Position numbers and translations under genes: made by a program | Part shown: piece by piece, positions 56,045 to 64,000 of the stretch | How the letters are laid out: each line of letters opens with the position of its first letter | Numbering within the stretch: position 1 is the first letter of the stretch | Source: Eleusine coracana subsp. coracana | Taxonomy: Eukaryota; Streptophyta; Magnoliopsida; Poales; Poaceae | Reading direction: 5' to 3' | DNA: 64,000 nt | NCBI GenBank assembly: GCA_032690845.1 | Contig: CM064433.1 | Span: 38,004,658 to 38,068,657 of the forward strand | The notes under the pieces: model-generated | Database searches by the model: none | Seen by the model: only the letters and a program-made list of their open reading frames with translations | What the model was told of the DNA's origin: nothing

Positions 56045-56350
56045 GTTTTAGGTCTATGATCGAGGTGTTGGTGGAAATGACAATGCCATAAGAAGTGAAC
56101 TAGCAATAGCAGTCATTCTCCTCTGGGTGGATTTCGCACTTCTATACATGATAGATTAATACTTTTACTGTCCAAGATATGGTTTATTTCAGTATTGGTA
56201 CATGATCGAGGTGTTGGTGGAAGCTGAAATGGCTCTGCCACAAAGATAAATGAACTAGCAATAGTAGTCGGTCTCCTGTGTGTAGATTTCGTACTTCTAT
56301 ACCTTACACATGAATGCATTATTCACTATACAAGATATGGTTTATTCAGT
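56045..56350 (+). repeat. Two-copy tandem repeat of about 155 bp
   Basis: Copy 1 about 56053-56190 and copy 2 about 56204-56345. Each has GATCGAGGTGTTGGTGGA, then AGTGAACTAGCAATAG or its variant, GTAGATTTCGTACTTCTATA, and CAAGATATGGTTTAT. A third, more diverged relative lies at 59485-59690. It sits just after the trihelix-like gene and may be its duplicated 3' UTR. Confidence 0.8.
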
Positions 56351-56389
56351 AATATGTTTGTGGTAAAGAGAAAAATCTTGTTCTTCTAG

Positions 56390-57100
56390 ATTACCCAAAA
56401 AACTTGTCCGGTGGGGGAAGAACCGCTCAATGATATTCAATTAAGGAGACCGTGTAACCCTCGATCGAGAAAAACTCCTGGCCATGCATGGCTAACAGCC
56501 AAGTCGAAACCACTGTGGGCCGACATAGCCGGCACCAGCAGGCCAGGAAGGCCGTAACCCAACACACACGCTGCGTCCAAACCACACCATATACCAGTAT
56601 GAAGTACCAGGGTTTGGTCGGGTACAATACATCACTGAATTACGTAGTTGCCCTATATATGCATTCATCTTTTCTATTTTCTTGCATTCGTCTTATATGG
56701 AATTGCTCTTAGGCACACCATATACCAGTATGAAGTAGACTGTATTCTTGTGCGAACGTGTTCTTCAGTTAGTAAATGTTATACAATATATATGTACATC
56801 TCATATGGTTAATTTAAAATGCAAGGATCGTTCTTTATGAAACTGTTGAAGATTTAAGACTCCAAATGAAACTGCATAAGGTTTAAGACCAAAAAAAAAC
56901 ACCTGCAGTCATGGAAGAAAGGCACACAACTCGGTCACTTCAAAAATATGATACATTGCAAAAGGCCCTAACTTCTTTCCATATCTGGAAAGAGAGTTGA
57001 CTCGTTAGTAACCACGGCCATTTTTCTCATAGCAAAAGACTACATTGAAAAGTTTGATGGACTGCATTAAATTGGAGAAAATATTGCTAGTTATGTTTGT
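56390..57100. other. Non-coding stretch
   Basis: Contains a direct repeat, CACACCATATACCAGTATGA, near 56582 and 56713 (about 131 bases apart), and otherwise no supported feature. A 74-codon frame at 56488-56712 shows no domain. Confidence 0.4.
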
Positions 57101-57272
57101 TTTAGCGTAAGTTCATGCTAAACCTACTTAGGACATGCATTTTAACACGATGAAACATAGTATATAATATAAGTATCTGCATATTAACGGTTGCCACTTG
57201 CCACCATGGACAACTAGTATCGATAGAGCAGGACCACAAAAGGATTTGCTGAAAACTGTGGAGACAGGCATA

Positions 57273-58680
57273 CACTAGTGCACCAATGACCTTCACTGGT
57301 GGCGGAAAATGCCATTGAGTGGCGGTTTTTGAAACCCCACAGAGCTTTCGCTACTAGGAGTGACCAGGCCCAGTGGCGTGTTTCGAGCCCAGCCCACAAA
57401 AACCCAAGCTACGGTTGCTGAAACCCTAGCTAGGCAATGGGCCATCGCGCCTCTATTTGTCGTCGTCGCGCCTATCCGTCACCGCATCCAGGACAAGGGG
57501 GAGAGAAGCCTGGAGCGGGGACGGGGAGGCCCACAGTGCATGGAGGGGAAAGGAAGCTCCTCGCTCCTAGTCACGTTGCACCTGCCACCTCGTCGTACAA
57601 GATAGTTAGGGAAGGAGGCGCTCGGGAGGGGAGGAGCTTGAGGAGGGCCGACTTGGGGTGTGGCGGGGGGGAGGGGGGCAACGCTCAATGAGGGGCTGAC
57701 TGGATTAGCAATTGGAGGAGGGAGAGAACGGAGCTAGCAGAGAGAGAGAGACTGACGGCGAGTGTTAGTCATTTATATTTGGTGGTCCTTAAGTTGGCCT
57801 TTAGGGATTATTTCGTGGGCTTCATGGGACAGATTCCTAGTGGCAGCTGACGATGTTGGGAAACCGCCACTGGTGTTGAAAAACTAGTAGCAATGCTTGA
57901 TGACATCAGCAAGAACCATCATTGGTATTAGGAGGCGGCTGATATCAGTCAAAACTGCCACTGGGAACAAACACACCAGTGGCATAGCTCGTGTTGTTTT
58001 TTTAAAACAAGTTCATGCTAAACCTACTTGTGACATGCATTTTAACACGATGAAAGGAAATATATAATATAAGTATCTGCATATTAACGGTTGCCACTTG
58101 CCACCATGGACAACTAGTATCCATAGCGCAGGACCAGAAAAGGATTAGCTCAAAACCATGGAGACAGGCATACACTAGTACACCAACGACTTTTAGTGGT
58201 GGCGGAAAATGCCATTGAGTGGTGGTTTTTTGGAGCCTCCATTGAGTTTCCGCCACTAGGAGTGACCGGGCCCAGTGGCCAGTTTGGACACTACCACTGA
58301 AGGCCCGAAGCTCAATGATGGTCGGGTGACATTGTATTTCACTACTACCGGGAAAAAATAAAAAACAAAAAAGGACTCATACTCAGACAGGCCTAGCCCA
58401 GCCCACCAAAACCCTAGCTACGGCTACCGAAACCCTTGCTAGGTGGTGGACCGCCATGCCTCTATCCGTTGCCATTGCCCCTGGATCTATCACCGCATCG
58501 AGGACAAGGGGGAGAGAGGGCAGGCCTGAAGCGGGGATGGGGAGGTCCACAGTGCATGGAGGGGACAACTAGGAGCTCCTCATTCCTAGTCATGTCGCAC
58601 CCATCTCCTCATGATACAAGATAGTCGGGGAAAGAGGCGCTCGAGGAGGGCCGACTTGGGGAGGGGCGGTGTGCCGACGC

Positions 58681-58737
<57 letters not shown>

Positions 58738-59156
58738 GTGATGGGGGGGGGGCTTCCAAGAGAATAGAGAGCAAGAGCAGCGGCGGCTTTTGGGTCGTAT
58801 ATATTTGGTGGTATTTAAGTTGGGCTTTCGGGTTTATTTGGTGGGCTTCATGGGACAGATTTCTAGTGGCGTCTGACGATGTCGGCAAACCGCCACTGCT
58901 GTTAAAAAACCGGAGGCGGTGCTTGATGACATCAGCAAGAACCATCACTTGTATTAGAAGGCTGTTGATATCAGTCAAAACTGCCACTGGGAACAAACAC
59001 ACTAGTGGTATCAGCTAGAACTGCCAATAGTGTTAGTTTCCAGTGACGGATATTTTCAATAACGTTATTTCTGGACATCCTAGTGGTGGGTTTTTGATCC
59101 ACTGTTATTGGAAAGAAAATAGCATAGTGTCGCTATGGGCCTATTTTATACTAGTG
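57273..59156. mobile_element. CACTA-type element with an internal tandem duplication
   Basis: It starts CACTAGTG and ends TATACTAGTG, flanked by ATA on both sides (57270-57272 and 59157-59159). GTGGCGG / CCGCCACT phrases fill the element in both orientations. A segment of about 905 bases is repeated in direct order: 57107-58000 and 58013 onward. The repeat unit includes about 165 bases from outside the left terminus, so a second complete left terminus lies at 58173. The terminal match is only about 8 bases. No transposase is visible. Confidence 0.7.
58682..58735 (+). repeat. GA microsatellite
   Basis: An uninterrupted (AG)n run of about 25 units inside the second copy of the duplicated CACTA segment. 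The first copy has only a few AG units at the equivalent place (about 57737-57747), so it expanded after duplication. Confidence 0.95.
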
Positions 59157-59159
59157 ATA

Positions 59160-59841
59160 CACCTGGAGCTGCCCAGTGCCCGTGTAACATACCAAACAAT
59201 CACGCGTTGGAACCATTTGTTGCATTTTTCCCATTTATTGTGTTCGTGAGCAGTGCAAGTCTACAGAGAGAAAAGTGTATACATGAGTGAGATGTCGGAA
59301 ATGGTGACCACATCCCGTGCTTGGTTTATAATCAAAGATGGCTCTTAGCGGTTGGCTTATTCAGGGGTTGCTGCCCCTCCTTCAAACCGTCTTTAGTCTC
59401 TGTTTTGTCATATGTCATAAGGGTCAATACCTATACTTCAAACCCTGTGCCGGGTTATTATGTTTTACTTTCTTGAAGCTGACTATTGAGATGTTAGTGA
59501 AAGCTGAAATGGCTCAGCCATATGTTGAGAAATTAATTAACTAGGAACAGTTGCAGTGAAACAGCACCGGAGAGATTTTACACCAGCAATTTAACTAGCA
59601 ATTATACAAAAAGTCTGCAGTACTTTTAACCGTCCAACATATGGTATTGCAAACTTTCTGTTGAACTGAGGTGTTGTAGATGATAATCAACGTCTGGAAG
59701 GTAGCTATGTAATACTCCATTATTATTATTTTGTGATAAGAAAATCTCGCTCTTCTGGATTACCCCATTTATAACACCCCTGCCACTTAAAAATTTGTAG
59801 CAGTAGTAGTGTCGACCCAGAAGGCCCAGATAAGAAGTGGA
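59160..59841. other. Non-coding, with a duplicate of the 56.2-56.4 kb segment
   Basis: 59485-59770 repeats blocks of 56205-56395: AAGCTGAAATGGCTC, AACTAGCAAT, TACTTTTAACCGTCCAACATATGG, then GCTCTTCTGGATTACCC. No supported gene is present. Confidence 0.55.
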
Positions 59842-60701
59842 TGTTGAATATTATGGGCCATTAAGCCCATATTATTTGTAATAATTCTAAATAGTCTAGG
59901 CCCATATGTAATGGTATAATGATTTAATCCCATATGAGATTTTAATCATTAATTGTCTCAACTTATTAGGTGGATTACCGGTATATCCTTTAGAGAAGTT
60001 GAGAGAGGCCAAGAGTGAGCCACACGCGCGCACGCCACTGAGTTGAGGCTAGGCTAGGCTGGCGGCTGTGTGCTTGCGTTTCAATTTTTGGAAACAGTCA
60101 TGATTAATATTTTTGTTATGCAAGGGAATCAATCACAATTATTTCTTCTGCTATGATATTAATTGTGGAGCATTTTGATTTCCATCAATTCATAGCGCAC
60201 CATATAATCCCTACCCTGGACTCACCCAAAAGCTAATTGCAAATCACCGCTTTCCATCTTTCTCTTGAGGTGCCTTTCGAGTCTTCCTCGTCCAGGTCCT
60301 CTACGCACACATAGGCAGGGAGAGCAGCCTCCGGAACCTCCTTCCGCGTGCGACATCTACTCGGGTGTGCGGGCAATTAGGTTTTTAGGGAGTGTCTTCA
60401 TGACTGCTCGACCACGCGACTTCTTCTTCCTCTTCAACAACGAACTATGACCACTTTCTAGAGGCCGTTCGAGGGACTGCACTGCATACCTCTTTCTGCA
60501 TCGACTAGATCGGCTACATCGAACAATCTCACGAAAATGACTCATGAGAATGGAGCCGATAGTGCCTATGGCACAGGTCCCTCCGTAGGGTATACACTTG
60601 ACCTAAACAATATTATTTGGTTAATCAATATGTTAATAGTTATCACCACCAGCATTTTATTCTGGATTAAATTAATCATAAAATTTCCTAAATACTTAAC
60701 A
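59842..60701 (+). mobile_element. Solo copia LTR
   Basis: 860 bp, TGTTGAATATTATGGGCC to AAATACTTAACA, with a perfect TSD GTGGA (59837-59841 and 60702-60706). The start resembles the LTR at 10746. No internal region follows. The frame at 60537-60719 is accidental. Confidence 0.82.
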
Positions 60702-60789
60702 GTGGAGATGTGGCATTAGTCCCATTGCAAGTTTACGTAGGTGAGGGTTAGCATATAACCCTCATCATTCCAACTGTAGCACCTCTGAC

Positions 60790-61269
60790 CAGGGGCGGAC
60801 CCATGGCCCGGCAAGCCTGGGCAGCTGCCCGGGCTCCTTGCCGTGGCGAGGCATAGAGTGCAAAGGGGATTAATTTGTTTAATGCTAATATAAAATACAT
60901 TGGTTAGTGGCTAATGCTATAGAGCCCAAATGATGCAAACTTCTCCGTCCCTGACATCGTTAGCTCCATATAAATAGTTCATGTCTTTGTTGCATTAATT
61001 AGTATTCTTATGCTGAGGTGCTGATACTTTTGGCTCCATATAAATACATGGACAATGTCTCCGCCAGTGCTTCTTGTTGAGCATTAATGGACCTTCATAG
61101 ATCAGTTTGAGAGAGAAAAGCCATGGCTGATGACAAATTTAGCGAATAACTTAATTTAGTGTTTTCATGAAATAATTTTTCTCATATCATTATTTTCTTA
61201 ATATACTGAATGATGTGTAGTTTTAAAACTATCCTGATTATCATCTATATCTTTCTGGGTCCGCCACTA
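60790..61269. mobile_element. hAT-type MITE, 480 bp
   Basis: Ends CAGGGGCGGACCCA and TGGGTCCGCCACTA form inverted repeats. The 8-bp TSD is nearly perfect (CCTCTGAC at 60782-60789 and CCTCAGAC at 61270-61277). A repeated GGCTCCATATAAATA phrase occurs inside (near 60970 and 61033). It is non-coding. Confidence 0.88.
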
Positions 61270-61756
61270 CCTCAGACTTCACCATTTTATACGAATCGAG
61301 GAAACAAGAGCGGTGCTAAGCAGGCATTGGAACATGAGTATTACAGTGGAATATTAAGTAGTATTGTTTATTAGGTAATTATACTGTAAAGGAATATCAA
61401 TCATGGAAATTCCATAATCGAGGAGAGATAAAGGAAAGAACACATTAACAATAAACATATACTTTTTTACTAAAACTGATTATTTTGGAAAATATGTCAA
61501 ATATAGTAAACAAAAAATATAGTGACGTTGTATGTGAAATCACTCATTCATAATATTTGTATTAAAGGACGATATGTTCTTCTCAATCACTAGCCCGTGC
61601 AGCCTACGGGTTAATGGGCTAGTGTACACAGAGTGAAAATCAAATACGTTATGTAACGCAATGGCTAGTACAATGGAAAGTTTAATTAGCCATCAACAGA
61701 GGTGGATGAGTTCTCAATAATGCTCCACCATCGCATCTCTGAGGCTAACACATGAA
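61270..61756. other. Non-coding stretch
   Basis: AT-rich, no domain-bearing frame and no clear repeat termini. It lies between the hAT MITE and the Mutator-like element. Confidence 0.4.
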
Positions 61757-62762
61757 GGATTAAGTCTAACTTTAGTCCCTCAACTATCACTGCAGTTTAA
61801 TTTTGGTCCCTTATCTTTTATACCAAACACATTTAGTCTCTCATTTCTGAAAACCGTTTAATTAATATCCCTAATCTGTCAATCATGCTGCCTGTAGCAG
61901 CTCATTAGGCATGGCGAGGTCGAGCTCTGCGGCTGCAAGGTCGTCGACTCGGCGAGGTCGAGGTTGCGGCGCAAGATCGACTTCCAGCTTCTCAGAGCAA
62001 AGTCAACACAGCGGTGACGAGTTCGAGCTTCCTTCTGTGTCATCGAAAAAGTGTCGATATGGTTGTGACTATCGACAGACAAGTATGCTTGAATTCCGTA
62101 AGTACATGTAATTATAGTAGATGCTAGTAATTAGTTATTATTCTGGTCAGATGATAAGGCATGCAGTGCATCGCTCGGATTCACCGATTCAGTTAGCTCC
62201 AATGAAATCGTCAGTGCTGATTTTTCTTTCCTGTGTATCTGAAAATGGCTAACAAAAGTATCTGGCAATAATTCAAGAAAAGAGTGACAGGTAGGTAATT
62301 GATTAGACTTAACTATATTTATAGATCTGTCATATATAAGAATGTAAAGAAAGCCATCGTCCGACATACACACTTAACTAAGACAAGCAGATGTTTTACA
62401 TGAACAAATACTAGTGAGAATTAGACATGCTGAAAAGCTTTGGTGGTGGGCCTTGTGCTCTTATATGGCCTCATTTTAGTCTGCTTGTTGGACGTCTCTT
62501 GGGCTTCAGGATGTACAGACTTCAATGTCAAATTTGACTCCAAGCTCCATGTAGTAGTTTCACCTTGCATCCTCCTTGAAGTAACAAGACTATTAAGTAG
62601 AATGAGTCAGCATGTCACGTGTATAAAACCACCCTAGAAACAACTTAGGGATATTAAGTAACAGGTTTTGAGAGATAAGAGACTAGATATGTTCGGTATA
62701 AAAGATGAGAGATGAAAATAAAACCACGGTGATAGTTGAGGGACTAAAGTTAGACTTAATCC
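61757..62762. mobile_element. Mutator-like non-autonomous element (possible Pack-MULE)
   Basis: Long terminal inverted repeats of about 130 bp start GGATTAAGTCTAACTTTAGT at both ends (the right one inverted). A 9-bp TSD with one mismatch flanks them (ACACATGAA at 61748-61756 and ACACATCAA at 62763-62771), the Mutator signature. The 1006-bp element has no transposase. The GC-richer stretch 61905-62110 differs from its surroundings and could be captured host sequence. Confidence 0.85.
61911..62111 (+). CDS. Small Ser/Arg-rich ORF inside the Mutator-like element
   Basis: 66 codons starting MARSSSAAARSSTRRGRGCG, then SKKCRYGCDYRQTSMLEFR. The CRYG...TS pattern loosely recalls the start of a GRF-type zinc finger, but the rest of that finger is missing. 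It begins with a normal ATG and sits in a locally GC-rich patch. It could be the first exon piece of a captured gene, or chance. I do not assign a function. Confidence 0.3.
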   Translation: MARSSSAAARSSTRRGRGCGARSTSSFSEQSQHSGDEFELPSVSSKKCRYGCDYRQTSMLEFRKYM

Positions 62763-62771
62763 ACACATCAA

Positions 62772-63256
62772 CTCAACCGTCCGTTCTTTCGCAAGCAAAA
62801 AAAAAAAAAAACTTAACCGTCCGTTGCACGAGCTAAGCATAAAAGACAAATCCATGACAGGGTCCTTTGCCTGGGTAACTGATCCACTGTAGTACTGTGC
62901 CCCTTGGCTGACGTGTGAGCCCTGGCTCCACGTAGCAGTATTATACTTCTAGAATGGGCTGCAGTGACAGCAACGAAGCAGGATTCCCTTAGCAGGTAAA
63001 GCCGCTAGCAGCCGGGCCGTGTGCAAGTCACATTTCCGCAGCCTATATTTTTTTAGCCTGATTGACGCCCGACGGCGCCAGCGTTCAATTATTGGTGATG
63101 TGCACTGCACATCGTCGTCACAAAACCGTCGAGACAGGCAGACAAGGACCTGACATCAACGAGGAGAGGAATTCTCCTGAAAAAGGTACATAACAACGCT
63201 TCGGTTGGAAATTTTCATACTAATTTTGTTTCATGATTGAACCAGTTCAACCGTCA
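62772..63256. other. Non-coding stretch
   Basis: Contains an A-run at about 62797-62811 and no supported gene. CCGTCCGTT occurs on both sides of the A-run (62778 and 62817), which may be a trace of a small poly(A) insertion. Confidence 0.35.
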
Positions 63257-63304
63257 ACATAGGACAAGGTGTCCCTCGCAAAAAAAAAACATAGGACAAG
63301 GTGT
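63257..63304. mobile_element. Minute poly(A) retroposition footprint
   Basis: A 16-bp direct repeat ACATAGGACAAGGTGT (63257-63272 and 63289-63304) flanks CCCTCGCAAAAAAAAA (63273-63288). The structure equals a LINE-type target duplication around an insertion consisting of little more than a poly(A) tail. Confidence 0.7.
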
Positions 63305-63841
63305 GACTTCTTCAGTATCCACAGCTCATAGGTTCCATCTAAACGATAATAAGGCTTTCATGAGTTGACATTCCTAATAAACAGGTTTTTAATTCATTGT
63401 AAAACTAGTTTATTGAATAGACCGGTAGCATAAATGAACACTGATTGAAAGATGCATGTTACTCCACAGTTGGCACTAAATATTATTGGATCCTATAGTA
63501 TATTCAAACTGGTCATGGTTATTATACTCAAGAGGGACTCAAGTCTGTCAACAACCTTCATTCCACCTGAAATAATACGTCACATGGTAATATTCAAGAT
63601 GCATGTTACTCCACAAGTGGTCCGACTTTGTTTTCTATTGAGAAACATCATTATCTCAGTTGCATCAACTTCAATCAAGCAATACATCTGGTTCCGTGTG
63701 ACTTCAATGGCCACAGAGGTTGACTTAGAAAACAAAATGTCAGTAGAATTTACATGGTCTTAAATCAAGAGCATAGTATGAGTGTTTAAATTTTTTTTCC
63801 ATGATTCGAATCTCAAGATCAGTTGGTCCGCTCATTTGTCA
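63305..63841. other. Non-coding stretch
   Basis: A direct repeat AGATGCATGTTACTCCACA occurs at about 63450 and 63598. A 103-codon frame at 63452-63763 overlaps this repeat and shows no domain. Confidence 0.4.
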
Positions 63842-64000
63842 AAGCAACTCCAAGAGATCCCCCATAATACCCAAAAACATACGTTTTGAGGAGGGCAAAA
63901 AATATTAGGGCCAAATTTTCTTCATTTTTCTCACCGTTCCCCTTAAAAGTGGATCAAAGATCTTTTAATTGTGCAAAATCAGCATTTGGGGCAACAATAA
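63842..64000. mobile_element. Harbinger-like element, cut by the window end
   Basis: Begins near AGCAACTCCAAGAGATCCCC and shares GTTCCCCTTAAAAGTGGATC and GGGGCAACAATAA with the element at 18681-19646 (near 19085-19147). Only its left part is in the window. Confidence 0.4.

Overview
The window is plant nuclear DNA, almost certainly from a grass. It is dominated by LTR retrotransposons nested in one another, with L1-type LINE sequence, CACTA, hAT, Mutator-like and Harbinger-like DNA elements and only a thin set of host gene sequences. Pointers to a grass are the CACTA subterminal motif TTTGCCGAGTG, SIRE/Maximus-type copia LTRs and chromovirus elements with CGTTACA-type LTR ends. I cannot name the species. 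Nothing bacterial or organellar is present. Many open frames in the window are accidental frames inside repeats.

Layout. (a) 657-9091, minus strand: a decayed Ty3 chromovirus (gag, protease, RT, RNase H, integrase, chromodomain). Its chromodomain is split by a 1.9-kb solo LTR at 1017-2936. (b) 9147-10549: a non-autonomous CACTA element containing a tRNA-like relic. (c) 10746-13519: a 3'-truncated copia element, plus strand. (d) 14034-15364, minus strand: a DUF247 gene with one apparent frameshift, and a further DUF247 relic at 17880-18150. (e) 15.4-20.4 kb: non-coding DNA with a 570-bp foldback element, a small MITE and a Harbinger-like element. (f) 20396-31900: an essentially full-length SIRE/Maximus-type copia element with both LTRs, TSD GGATC, PBS, PPT, gag-pol and an additional ORF before the 3' LTR. 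All coding parts are mutated. (g) 31.9-39.5 kb: a LINE-like tail, a MITE split by a 2.1-kb solo LTR, a locus duplicated from 17.4 kb, a putative exon relic split by an hAT MITE, and a partial LTR. (h) About 39.5-51.35 kb: a non-autonomous copia-type element, minus strand, whose LTR was entered by a 7.1-kb L1 LINE (43041-50154), which was itself entered by a solo LTR (43937-44818). (i) 51780-56006: a trihelix/Myb-SANT-like gene broken by a 3.5-kb solo LTR (51984-55496, TSD ACCAC). (j) 56-64 kb: short tandem duplications, an internally duplicated CACTA element (57273-59156), a solo copia LTR (59842-60701), an hAT MITE, a Mutator-like element with 9-bp TSDs, and a tiny poly(A) insertion with a 16-bp TSD.

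The element families refer to one another. The solo LTR at 1.0-2.9 kb shares much of its U3 with the LTR at 41.4-51.35 kb. The solo LTRs at 33.0 and 52.0 kb are one family in opposite orientation. The solo LTR at 59.8 kb resembles the LTR at 10.7 kb. The most intriguing signal is an array of near-perfect palindromes (TCGGACWTGTCCGA) in both LTRs of the SIRE-type element and again just upstream of its additional ORF. An analogous but different palindrome (CGGCACTGCCG) is arrayed in the solo LTR of another family. No gene in the window can be called intact with confidence. The DUF247 gene, one frameshift from complete, is the closest.
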